Source: Synechococcus sp. PROS-9-1 (GTDB lineage Bacteria; Cyanobacteriota; Cyanobacteriia; PCC-6307; Cyanobiaceae). Taken from it: 64,000 bases of DNA. Position 1 is the first letter of the stretch. Every line of letters begins with the position of its first letter. Below are positions 28,519 to 36,644 of this stretch, in pieces. The translations under genes and the position numbers were made by a program. The stretch spans positions 1,178,001 to 1,242,000 of the forward strand of contig NZ_CP047961.1 of assembly GCF_014279775.1 (NCBI RefSeq), read 5' to 3'. Below the pieces are notes generated by a model that saw nothing but the letters and a program-made list of their open reading frames with translations, made no database searches and had not been told where the DNA came from.

Positions 28519-29259
28519 TCACTGACGTTCAAGACCGAGTCCCAAATTGCCAATCGATTCAATCAAGGAGCCGATCACCCTGGCTCTTGCTGGATCATCG
28601 GCCCAATCTCCTAGGAGCCCCTGTCGCAGTCCAGCACTGGCAGGGGTGAGGTGATCTCCGTTCATGGCAACAAACTGGCTTTGATCACCGGAGCGCTTGC
28701 TAAGCGCTTGCATCAGGTCTTGGCTTTGATCCAGCTGATCAGCCCCGAAGCGAATCACCAGGTTGTGAGGCTGGAGGTAATAGCGTTCGATCAAGCGCAG
28801 TGTTTCCTCAGGCCCAGGGCTGAATTCCGTCACCACACCAAGGCTTGGCGCGATTGTGCCAAGCAGGGGGATCGACCGTTCAGCGGTGAAGTTGTTGAAG
28901 CTCAACGCAGCCATCGCAAGACTGTTTCGCCCTCCATCCGGGGCCAGCAAATGCAACTTGCAGCCCAGGCTGTGACCCACACGCACCGGAACGAGATCTT
29001 TTCCTAAACGCTGATTGAAGACTGAGCGACAGGCGCGCAGGGCCTGCCAACCTTCTCGCGCCTGCAGCTGATGGTCGAAACCTGGTACGTAACTCCAGGC
29101 ATGCACTGCAAGCTGACGGGCAGCCAATCCTTCCAATAGACGCCGGTAACTGATCTGGGGATTGGTGGCTAAGTAGCTGCCCCCAATGAATTCAATCAGT
29201 CCTTGCGCTGAAGCAGGCCAGAGGCACCAGCAACCCTGTTGTCGCTGCCAGCGGCTCAT
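28519..29259 (-). CDS. DUF1350 family protein (alpha/beta-hydrolase-like)
   Basis: A 246-residue member of DUF1350, found in cyanobacteria and plants. The opening GCWCLWPASAQGLIEFIGGSYL and the VRVGHSLGCKLHLL segment (a GxSxG-like nucleophile elbow) suggest an alpha/beta hydrolase fold; enzymatic activity is not established for the family. It overlaps the prxQ stop by four bases on the same strand, so the two genes are cotranscribed with prxQ first. Confidence 0.8.
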   Translation of the reverse strand: MSRWQRQQGCWCLWPASAQGLIEFIGGSYLATNPQISYRRLLEGLAARQLAVHAWSYVPGFDHQLQAREGWQALRACRSVFNQRLGKDLVPVRVGHSLGCKLHLLAPDGGRNSLAMAALSFNNFTAERSIPLLGTIAPSLGVVTEFSPGPEETLRLIERYYLQPHNLVIRFGADQLDQSQDLMQALSKRSGDQSQFVAMNGDHLTPASAGLRQGLLGDWADDPARARVIGSLIESIGNLGLGLERQ

Positions 29260-29714
29260 CCTTTTGACAGCCCCTTCACGATTCGCTCGGCTTCACGCAC
29301 GTGCGCAGGACCATCGAGCATGTTGTTGAAAATATGGCGAATCGTGCCCTCTGCATCAATCACATAGGTCACCCGTCCTGGAAGCAATCCGAGAACTTTT
29401 GGAACCCCGAAACGCGTACGCAGTCGTTGTCCCTGATCACTGAGGAGGGGAAAGGGCAATTGATAACGCTGGGCAAATTTTCGATGGCTTACAGCATCGT
29501 CACTGCTGACACCCCAAACAACAGCTCCGAGAGCCTCGAAAGAAGAGTAGGTGTCGCGGAAGGCACACGCTTCAGCAGTGCAGCCAGGAGTGTCGTCCTT
29601 GGGGTAGAAAAACAGCACCAACACCTTGTTTTGCAGCTCATCACGACGACGCAGAACGCCGTCTTGATCTTCGAGGGCAATCTCTGGTGCCCGGTCTCCG
29701 ATCGTGAGAGCCAT
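29256..29714 (-). CDS. bcp: thioredoxin-dependent peroxiredoxin (BCP/PrxQ)
   Basis: Reduces hydroperoxides using thioredoxin. From MALTIGDRAPEI the protein has 152 residues. DDTPGCTAEACAFRD contains the peroxidatic Cys and, five residues later, the resolving Cys typical of PrxQ with an intramolecular disulfide. The arginine in RTRFGVPKV completes the active-site set. An upstream ATG at 29726 adds MISF. The downstream DUF1350 gene overlaps by four bases. Confidence 0.93.
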   Translation of the reverse strand: MALTIGDRAPEIALEDQDGVLRRRDELQNKVLVLFFYPKDDTPGCTAEACAFRDTYSSFEALGAVVWGVSSDDAVSHRKFAQRYQLPFPLLSDQGQRLRTRFGVPKVLGLLPGRVTYVIDAEGTIRHIFNNMLDGPAHVREAERIVKGLSKG

Positions 29715-29795
29715 AAAGGAAATCAAGAATTGGCGGCACCCTAGGAAGCAGCTGGGGCGAGACGGGAGAATGGTTCTAAGAACGAGCGAGCTGGA

Positions 29796-30590
29796 GTGAT
29801 GGAGTCAGACGCTGTTCCGGGGCAATTGAATCTTCTTGGGGAATTCCAGATGGAGGAACCGGAACCTCTCCCGATACAACAAAGGGAAAGGCTCGATGAA
29901 TCCACAGCACAAACTCTGTTGATCATTGATACGGAAACCTCTGGCCTCGATCCAGATGCGCATCACTGCCTCGAAATCGGGGCGATTTTGTTCGATGTCC
30001 CAAGCCGGCAGGTCCTGGCCCAGATGTCCTGCTTGTTGCCTGTTGAGTCCAATGCCGCTGAGGCCATCAATCGCATCCCCGCAGCCGTAACGCGCTTGCC
30101 GCAACCCTGGAAACCAGGACTGGATTACTTCCAGGAGCTGCTGAACGCTGCTGATCTGCTGGTTGCACACAACGCGGCCTTTGACCGGCAATGGTTGGGC
30201 AGGGGCCATCTACCTGCCACAGATCTGCCCTGGCTCTGCAGCATGGAAGACATGCGTTGGCCAAAAGATAAGCAACTCAGATCACGCCCTTCAGTTCGAG
30301 ACTTGGCATTGGCCTACGAGATTCCGGTTTGGGCAGCCCATCGAGCTCTCAGCGATTGCATCTATTTGGCCGAAGTGTTCCGCCGTTGCGATCAACTTGA
30401 ACAACTGATTGAAAGGGGACTAGAACCACGCTCCTTAATGCGAGCTCAGGTCTCCTATGACGATCGCCAGCTCGCTCGTGAAGCGGGATTCCGCTGGAAT
30501 GATCCGGTGAAAGGAGCCTGGACAAGGCGTCTCAGCGCCCGTGAAGCGGAAGAACTGCCATTTGCAGTCGTGCAGCAAGACGAGATTTAA
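29796..30590 (+). CDS. 3'-5' exonuclease of the DnaQ-like DEDDh family
   Basis: Exonuclease domain protein of 264 residues. The DEDDh residues are visible as IIDTETSGLDPDAH (Exo I), DLLVAHNAAFDRQWL (Exo II) and AHRALSDCIYLAEVF (Exo III). The C-terminal 60 residues (YDDRQLAREAGFRWND to WTRRLSAREAEELPF) form an extra conserved domain seen in cyanobacterial relatives. The partner is unknown; it may be a proofreading or repair nuclease. It is divergent from prxQ. Confidence 0.85.
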   Translation: MMESDAVPGQLNLLGEFQMEEPEPLPIQQRERLDESTAQTLLIIDTETSGLDPDAHHCLEIGAILFDVPSRQVLAQMSCLLPVESNAAEAINRIPAAVTRLPQPWKPGLDYFQELLNAADLLVAHNAAFDRQWLGRGHLPATDLPWLCSMEDMRWPKDKQLRSRPSVRDLALAYEIPVWAAHRALSDCIYLAEVFRRCDQLEQLIERGLEPRSLMRAQVSYDDRQLAREAGFRWNDPVKGAWTRRLSAREAEELPFAVVQQDEI

Positions 30591-30702
30591 CGTCAACCAT
30601 CCATTTTTATTTCAGCAATCCGAAGCCACGTAGGGGATTTTTCATGGGAGAGGTTCACGGCATCAGGCTGTCAGTACGGTTGTTCTCTACCTTCGGCCCA
30701 GC

Positions 30703-31005
30703 GTGCAGAGACCTCTCAGCCACTGCGAATTGCGGACCTTTGATCCCTTACGGCGTCGTTTGAGGCGCTGGCAACAGGTGCGCACATGGGCCCGTTTAAT
30801 CCGAGAAGCAGAATCCCTTTGGCACGTGGATGTTCGCGAGTTAAGACGGCTCGGGGCCATTGAACTTTCACAATTGGTCGAGGAGGTTCCTCAAATACAA
30901 CGCACTCGAGTGAACCGCTGGCTCAATCGCTACGACGTTGCAACCCGTTTGATTTGCCCTAAAAACCACGAAACCGCTCGCAGCAAAAACACTCACAAGC
31001 CATGA
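30703..31005 (+). CDS. small basic protein of unknown function
   Basis: A 100-residue Arg-rich protein starting with GTG. Predicted helices (TFDPLRRRLRRWQQVRTWARLIREAESLW and IELSQLVEEVPQIQRTRVNRWLNRY) and a basic tail suggest nucleic acid binding, but no domain is recognised. It is 112 bases after the exonuclease gene in the same direction and 134 bases before pstS. Confidence 0.5.
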   Translation: MQRPLSHCELRTFDPLRRRLRRWQQVRTWARLIREAESLWHVDVRELRRLGAIELSQLVEEVPQIQRTRVNRWLNRYDVATRLICPKNHETARSKNTHKP

Positions 31006-31073
31006 CCCTGGTGATCAGCTGCTGAGATCCATTGATTCAGAGGGAGGGAGAGAAAGCCAACAGATAACCAGTC

Positions 31074-31103
31074 CTTAATGCTCACTTTAATTGCGTATGA
31101 AGA
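31074..31103 (+). promoter_or_regulatory. Pho-box-like repeats before pstS
   Basis: CTTAATGC-TCA-CTTTAATT-GCG-TATGAAGA shows 8-base units spaced by 3 bases, the 11-bp period of cyanobacterial Pho boxes (consensus like CTTAACCT). The first two units fit well and the third poorly. They end 36 bases before the pstS start. Assignment by eye. Confidence 0.5.
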
Positions 31104-31139
31104 TCAACTCTTAAAACAAACGAGCAGTGATTTCGCAGC

Positions 31140-32144
31140 ATGCGTCGTCCTTTCATGATTCGCTCATCCCTCACTCTCATCGGTGTAGCTGCAGGCCTCA
31201 GCCTTGCAGCATGTACCAGCACAGAAAACAGCAACAGCAACATTGAAGGGACACTCTCTGCAGCAGGTGCTTCCTTTCCCGCTGCAATTTATCAACGCTG
31301 GTTTTCGGACCTAGCGCCACAAGGAATCGAAGTCAATTATCAATCTGTAGGCTCTGGAGCAGGAGTACGCCAATTCACAGCAGGAACAGTCGACTTCGGG
31401 GCTTCTGACAAGCCAATGAAACCCGAAGCCATTGACAAAGTGAGTCGAGGGGTCGTTCAGATTCCGATGACAGCTGGTGCAATCGCCGTGGCTTACAACA
31501 ACTCAGACTGTGAACTGAAGCTAACGCAAGATCAATTATCCGGAATCTTTTTAGGCTCGATTAAAAACTACAGCGAGCTGGGTTGCGATCCAAAAGCCAT
31601 CAAGATTGTTCATCGTTCCGATGGATCGGGAACCACCTACAACTTCACCAAGCACCTTTCAGCGATTAGTTCTGAATGGAAAGATAACGTAGGCGCTGAC
31701 AAATCTGTCCAGTGGCCATCAGGAATTGGAGCCAAAGGAAATGAAGGGGTGTCCGCTCAACTTCAACAAATCGATGGTGGCATTGGCTATGTCGAACTTG
31801 CCTATGTGAAAGGAGACCTGCAAGCAGCAGCTGTTCAAAACGGCTCAGGAAAGCAAGTTTTGCCCACCAACAAAACTGCCAGTGAAGCACTGGGATCGAT
31901 CGACCTCGGGCCAGATCTGATCGGTGGCAACCCAAACCCTATGGGTGGATATCCAATCGTGACGTTCACATGGGTGCTGGCCTACGCCAACGAGAATGCT
32001 GAAAAGCTCCCTCTGCTTCAGAAGACCTTCAACTACATGCTCTCTGACGAGGCCCAGTCCAAAGCTCCAGAACTTGGCTATGTTTCACTTCCTCCAGAAG
32101 TAATTAGCAAAGCCAAAGAAGCGATCAGCACAATCAAGGAGTAA
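31140..32144 (+). CDS. pstS: phosphate ABC transporter substrate-binding protein
   Basis: High-affinity phosphate-binding lipoprotein of the Pst system. It has a lipoprotein signal peptide with a LAACTS lipobox (about residue 25). Phosphate-binding motifs are GAGASFPAAIYQRW-like SAAGASFPA, SVGSGAGVRQF, DFGASDKPM and the HRSDGSGTTYNFTKHL loop. At 334 residues it is full length. The permease and ATPase genes are not in the window. Pho-box-like repeats precede it and a strong terminator follows, so it is a single-gene unit. Confidence 0.96.
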   Translation: MRRPFMIRSSLTLIGVAAGLSLAACTSTENSNSNIEGTLSAAGASFPAAIYQRWFSDLAPQGIEVNYQSVGSGAGVRQFTAGTVDFGASDKPMKPEAIDKVSRGVVQIPMTAGAIAVAYNNSDCELKLTQDQLSGIFLGSIKNYSELGCDPKAIKIVHRSDGSGTTYNFTKHLSAISSEWKDNVGADKSVQWPSGIGAKGNEGVSAQLQQIDGGIGYVELAYVKGDLQAAAVQNGSGKQVLPTNKTASEALGSIDLGPDLIGGNPNPMGGYPIVTFTWVLAYANENAEKLPLLQKTFNYMLSDEAQSKAPELGYVSLPPEVISKAKEAISTIKE

Positions 32145-32177
32145 TTCTTCGTCGAATAACGACCGAGAATAAAACTC

Positions 32178-32212
32178 ATAGGGGGGAGGAGTCATTCTCC
32201 CCCCTATTTTTA
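32178..32212 (+). terminator. Rho-independent terminator of pstS
   Basis: ATAGGGGGGAG-GAGTCATT-CTCCCCCCTAT is a perfect 11-base-pair stem followed by TTTTAT. It starts 34 bases after the pstS stop. Confidence 0.92.
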
Positions 32213-32361
32213 TGATCAAAAATTGGCTACATGAGGAATTGCAGGATGCCCTGCCTGCTACAAAGTCATCACAAATTACATCAGAGAAATGAACATATAT
32301 GCATCCTTTAAAATAGTAAAATATATAAAAATCTATAGATACAAAAAATCAATAAAGAGAA

Positions 32362-33618
32362 TTACACAGACTGGACAGGATTAACACAATGTCTAGGCGG
32401 AAGCGGTAATTTACAGCTGGTCAAAAAGGCCAAACTTACAAGAAGGCAAGACATCCACAAACAAGCCTCCATTCCCCCTAAAAGAAAAACAGCTCCAGAT
32501 AATAAGGTGCCCGTTAAACGGCCAGCTGCATTCGCCATGTAATAAAAACCAACGTTAAGGCTGACGTTCTCGGAATCGGTGTACGAGAGCACCATGTAGG
32601 AGTGAATGGAGGAGTTCATTGCAAACACCACTCCAAAAACAGCCAGTCCAGCGGTGATGGCAATCGACACATCAACTTCGCGCCAAAGGGCAACAGCGAT
32701 GAGGGCCGGTACCGCAGTTAATAAGGCACTCCAAAACTGCAGGGATGAGATCCCAGGTGGAGTGGTCTTACCCCAAAGACGACGTAAAGCAGGAGCGGCC
32801 CCCTGGACGATCCCGTATCCAATCACCCAAAGGCCCAGAAAACCGCCGATCTCCCAGAAGCTCCAGCCCAAAGACGCCTCTAGGAAAACAGGCAAGGCCA
32901 CCACAAACCAGACATCTCTAGCCCCAAACAAGAAGAAACGAGCCAAGGACAGGACGTTGATCCCCTCAGATTTAGAGAACAGTGAAGACAACGAAGGCTT
33001 GTCCTTCATCTTGCCGAAATCAGCAGGTAAAACCAAAGTTGGCAGGAATGCAAATGCCAAACCGGCCGCCATCCAGCCAACTGCATTATTGAAGCCGAAG
33101 GATGTGAGAAGCACCCCACCCAGAAAAAATCCGACTCCCTTCAGTGCATTTTTGGACCCAGTAAGAATCGCAACCCATTTAAAGAGTTGTGATTCACCCG
33201 TCTGTGCGTCATCTGCATTCACGGGAACAACAACCTTAATTGCACTTTTAGCACTCATTTTATTGAGGTCCTTTGCAATGCCACTGATTGCCTGAGCCAC
33301 CATCACATAGCTCACACTCAACAACTTGGGCCAACTAGCAGCCACAGGTATCAACATCAACAACGCAAAAATCTGCAGCAACGTGCCAACCCAAAGCGTG
33401 AGACGTAACCCATAACGAGCACCAATCAAACCACCATAGAGATTGGTCAGGATCCCAAAAAACTCATAAAAGAGAAACAGAAATGCAATCTCAAGGGTGG
33501 AATAGCCAAGTTCATGGAAGTGAAACAACACCAGCATGCGCAAGGCGCCATCGGTAAGAGTGAACGCCCAGTAATTGGCTGTCACGACGCTGTATTGTTG
33601 CAGCGAAGAGAGCCTCAT
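32362..33618 (-). CDS. arsJ: organoarsenical efflux MFS transporter ArsJ
   Basis: Major facilitator with about 12 membrane segments that exports 1-arseno-3-phosphoglycerate. The start MRLSSLQQYSVVTANYWAFTLTDGALRMLVLFHF and the motif IAKDLNKMSAKSAIKVVVP are characteristic of ArsJ. The ATG at 33618 overlaps the GAPDH stop (ATGA), the best evidence for the start and for translational coupling; the frame open to 33642 reads inside the GAPDH gene. Together the pair converts incoming arsenate into an exportable organic form. Confidence 0.9.
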   Translation of the reverse strand: MRLSSLQQYSVVTANYWAFTLTDGALRMLVLFHFHELGYSTLEIAFLFLFYEFFGILTNLYGGLIGARYGLRLTLWVGTLLQIFALLMLIPVAASWPKLLSVSYVMVAQAISGIAKDLNKMSAKSAIKVVVPVNADDAQTGESQLFKWVAILTGSKNALKGVGFFLGGVLLTSFGFNNAVGWMAAGLAFAFLPTLVLPADFGKMKDKPSLSSLFSKSEGINVLSLARFFLFGARDVWFVVALPVFLEASLGWSFWEIGGFLGLWVIGYGIVQGAAPALRRLWGKTTPPGISSLQFWSALLTAVPALIAVALWREVDVSIAITAGLAVFGVVFAMNSSIHSYMVLSYTDSENVSLNVGFYYMANAAGRLTGTLLSGAVFLLGGMEACLWMSCLLVSLAFLTSCKLPLPPRHCVNPVQSV

Positions 33619-34637
33619 TCCTCGAGGGAGACCACATGGCATGCCAGATCTGCCATTCGTGAGCTATACCCCCACTCATTGTCATACCAGGCATAGATCT
33701 TGACTTGAGTACCGTTGATAACCATGGTCGACAACGCATCAACGATGGTGCTGCGATTGTCATTGACATAATCAACTGACACCAACGGACGGGTTTCATA
33801 GCCAAGAATGCCACGAAGTTCTCCATTGGCAGCAGCCTCAAAGGCTCCATTAATATCCTCAACACTCACTTCCTTCTCAAGCTCAAACACTGCATCAGTG
33901 AGGGATGCATTCAAGAGTGGAATCCTCACCGCATGACCATTCAACTTTCCCTCTAATTCAGGAAAGATAAGACCGATAGCTTTTGCTGATCCTGTCGTAG
34001 TTGGGATCACACTTTGAATGCAGGATCTAGCACGTCGCAAGTCATTATGAAATCCATCCACAATAACCTGTGTGTTAGTAACATCGTGCAATGTAGTAAT
34101 CGAGCCATGCTTAATGCCGAAGCTGTTATGAACAACCTGAACAATGGGTGCAAGGCAATTTGTCGTACAAGAGGCCGCCGTTACGACACTATGCCGATTG
34201 GGATCGTAGAGCTGATGATTAATCCCATAAACTATATTGAGGATCTCTACATCATCAACAGAACCTTTAACTGGGCAAGCAACAAGAATTCTTTTTAGTT
34301 TTAGAGCAACTAAAAATAATTGGAGTGAATCTGATGTTTTAAATTTACCACTACATTCCAACAACATCTCTACCCCAGATTCAATCCAAGACGCACTGAC
34401 AGGATCACTCTCTGAGCTGTATCGCACTTCCTTGTCGCCAACGAGGAAGCCCATCGAATGGGGTCGAACCTCATGTTGCCAGCGTCCATGAACAGAATCG
34501 AAGTGAAGAAGGTGGGCAGCAGCAGCCGCATCCCCAGCACAATCGTTCACATGAACAATGTCAATTCCGGGTCGGCCCCATAGAGCACGAAAAACGAGCC
34601 GACCAATCCGGCCAAAACCATTGATGCCAATGCGCAT
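33615..34637 (-). CDS. gap: ArsJ-associated glyceraldehyde-3-phosphate dehydrogenase
   Basis: GAPDH with NAD-binding GINGFGRIGRLVFRALW, the catalytic Cys in SCTTNCLAP, and C-terminal WYDNEWGYSSRMADL. In the presence of arsenate such enzymes form 1-arseno-3-phosphoglycerate, the ArsJ substrate. Coupling to arsJ by a four-base overlap points to this role rather than central carbon flow; cyanobacteria carry other gap genes. The start MRIGINGFG at 34637 matches the family; ATGs at 34667 and 34673 would add a Ser-rich leader. It is divergent from the PtrA-like regulator. Confidence 0.88.
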   Translation of the reverse strand: MRIGINGFGRIGRLVFRALWGRPGIDIVHVNDCAGDAAAAAHLLHFDSVHGRWQHEVRPHSMGFLVGDKEVRYSSESDPVSASWIESGVEMLLECSGKFKTSDSLQLFLVALKLKRILVACPVKGSVDDVEILNIVYGINHQLYDPNRHSVVTAASCTTNCLAPIVQVVHNSFGIKHGSITTLHDVTNTQVIVDGFHNDLRRARSCIQSVIPTTTGSAKAIGLIFPELEGKLNGHAVRIPLLNASLTDAVFELEKEVSVEDINGAFEAAANGELRGILGYETRPLVSVDYVNDNRSTIVDALSTMVINGTQVKIYAWYDNEWGYSSRMADLACHVVSLEE

Positions 34638-34871
34638 CGAAGTTGAAGAAGAGATGACACCATTCATACTCAACAGTTGGATGCGCTGTGTTTAGAAAGG
34701 GTTAAAGCATTCGACAGGACAGGTAAAGATTTCCAGCATTCCCACGGTCACATGGCTTAAGAGAGGCATCAGCTGTGGAGACAAAAACCCTTAAACAAAC
34801 CATTACCGGCTCTTTGCTCAGTGCTGAATCAGGCTCCATAGGGTTGTCTCACACCACGAGCACATCGCGAA

Positions 34872-35519
34872 ATGGTTTGCACGCCTAGCAGCTCCAGCGG
34901 ATTCCTCGGAGATCTAGAAAACAGCTATCGACGTCGCTCCATTCATTTCGATTCAGGAGTAAAAGTTCCCTTACTCCCAGATCATATTTGGATCGTTGTA
35001 CGAGGCATCGTGAAATTAAGTTGCCTCAACGAGCAAGGTGATGATGTTTTGCTTGCAATTGCAGGACCAAACGAACCTTTTGGAGATCCATTAACGCATC
35101 TCGATCTGTTCGAGGCCACAACTCTCGATCACTGCGACTTACTTGGTCTGTCGATTCAAGATGTGAATACAACGCCTCATCTGAGCAGCAATCTGATGAA
35201 GGCAATGATGCAAAGAACCCGACAGTCGGAAGCTCTGATCGCCCTATTGGGTCTGCGTGGTGTTGAAAATCGTGTAAAAAGCTTTTTAGAGCTGTTAGCA
35301 GAAGACTATGGTCAGCCTTGCGATCAAGGTCTCAAACTAAATTTACGGCTAACCCATCAAGAAATAGCAAGTGCTGTAAGCACAACCCGAGTCACAGTCA
35401 CGAAGGTGCTAGGACAACTCAAAGAGAGTGGTTGGATGCAACATGACCACCAACAAAAGATTATCGTAAGCCACCTTCCGAGTAGAAATACAAGTCAAAA
35501 CAAAAAGATCTTAGCTTAA
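34872..35519 (+). CDS. ptrA: Crp/Fnr family regulator, PtrA-like
   Basis: A 215-residue Crp-family activator: effector domain about 20-100 (IWIVVRGIVKLSCLNEQGDD), dimer helix, and HTH at about 159-188 (RLTHQEIASAVSTTRVTVTKVLGQL). Its position between pstS/arsJ/gap and a PhoB-like gene plus porin matches PtrA, the Crp-like regulator of the marine Synechococcus phosphate-stress response; the name rests on context and should be treated as probable. It is divergent from gap, with a 234-base space to the start at 34637. Confidence 0.75.
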   Translation: MVCTPSSSSGFLGDLENSYRRRSIHFDSGVKVPLLPDHIWIVVRGIVKLSCLNEQGDDVLLAIAGPNEPFGDPLTHLDLFEATTLDHCDLLGLSIQDVNTTPHLSSNLMKAMMQRTRQSEALIALLGLRGVENRVKSFLELLAEDYGQPCDQGLKLNLRLTHQEIASAVSTTRVTVTKVLGQLKESGWMQHDHQQKIIVSHLPSRNTSQNKKILA

Positions 35520-35597
35520 GCGAAGTCTTGAGCATAGATACATAACGAATATATAACAACCAAGACTGATATTAATTGCATACAATACAGCAACTAA

Positions 35598-36311
35598 TCA
35601 ACAGAATCGGTAGCCAAAACCACGAACAGTGAATATTTTCGCTGGACTAGAAGGATTGACTTCAATTTTTTCACGTAACCAACGAATATGAACATCAACA
35701 GTTTTTTTGTCGCCAATATAGTCGACACCCCATATCTGATCTAGCAACTCGTCTCTGCTCCAAACTCTCTTAGGGTGTTGCATGAAAAGCTCAAGGAGTT
35801 TAAATTCCTTAGGTGAAAGTTTAATATCACAACCATCACGAGCAGCCCTACATTCATCAGGAAAAAGCTTGAGATCGCAACACTCAAATTTTTCAGCAAC
35901 TAGTGCCGCTCCACTTAATGGATGTCGCCGCAAAAGGGCTCTACAACGAGCTAAAAACTCACGATAACCAAATGGCTTCACTAAGTAGTCATCGGCACCA
36001 ACTTCAAGACCCATTACACGATCAGCTTCCGTATCTAAACTACTAATCATTAAAATAAGAGATTGATTATTTTGCATTCTAAGTTTTCTACAAAGATCAA
36101 ATCCACTGACCCCAGAAAGCTTCCGATTAAGAACAATCAACTCAAACTCTTCATTCTGTAACAGCTCCCATGCAAGCAGTCCATTGTCCAAAGATTTAAC
36201 ATCAAATCCCTCTTCCTTGAGAACTCCACAGATACGGTCACGAGCTTCTTCATCGTGATCCACAACCAAAAGACGGGCGGCATTGGAGATATCAAAAAAA
36301 TCTGTTGTCAT
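35598..36311 (-). CDS. PhoB-like OmpR-family regulator lacking the phospho-acceptor Asp
   Basis: A 237-residue protein with an N-terminal receiver domain and a C-terminal winged helix (LSPKEFKLLELFMQHPKRVWSRDELLDQIWG, TVDVHIRWLREKI, FTVRGFGYRF) very close to PhoB. The receiver is atypical: Asn62 (codon AAT, in ELIVLNRKLSG) stands where PhoB has phospho-accepting Asp53, and the acidic pair reads Asp18-His19-Asp20. Ser90 and Lys112 (YLVKPF) remain. No histidine kinase gene is adjacent. It probably acts without phosphorylation; targets are unknown, but phosphate genes surround it. Confidence 0.85.
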   Translation of the reverse strand: MTTDFFDISNAARLLVVDHDEEARDRICGVLKEEGFDVKSLDNGLLAWELLQNEEFELIVLNRKLSGVSGFDLCRKLRMQNNQSLILMISSLDTEADRVMGLEVGADDYLVKPFGYREFLARCRALLRRHPLSGAALVAEKFECCDLKLFPDECRAARDGCDIKLSPKEFKLLELFMQHPKRVWSRDELLDQIWGVDYIGDKKTVDVHIRWLREKIEVNPSSPAKIFTVRGFGYRFC

Positions 36312-36572
36312 GCAGATTTGAACACCTTAAAAAATCCCTTAGGGAATACCCCATTTACTGTAGCCAAAGAGCTATTCCTCTGCAGCTCTATGTCCACCCG
36401 TCTCGAGATGGAAGGGCAACAAGCAGGAAAGAGCAAGTGAGCAACAATCGATCCAAAAAGCGTTGCTTCACCCCACTGAAGAGATGGGATGCGACACCGT
36501 TGCATTCACAGACATTGATATACATCCGTGATATGCAATAGGGAAAAACAAATCAATAATCGAATAGCAAGC
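36312..36572. other. spacer between the PhoB-like gene and the porin 2 terminator
   Basis: No gene-like frame is seen; short frames here are shadows. It must contain the promoter of the PhoB-like gene. ATCCCTTAGGGAAT at about 36333-36346 is a near palindrome that could be an operator; this is only a pattern observation. Confidence 0.35.
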
Positions 36573-36604
36573 AAAAAAAGACCCCCAGCAAAAGCGGAGG
36601 GTCT
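36573..36604 (-). terminator. Rho-independent terminator of porin 2
   Basis: On the minus strand AGACCCTCCGC-TTTT-GCTGGGGGTCT is followed by TTTTTT. It starts about 40 bases after the porin 2 stop, so the PhoB-like gene downstream needs its own promoter or readthrough. Confidence 0.88.
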
Positions 36605-36644
36605 AAAATTAACAAGCTAACTTGAGATTAATCTCAGACAACGA

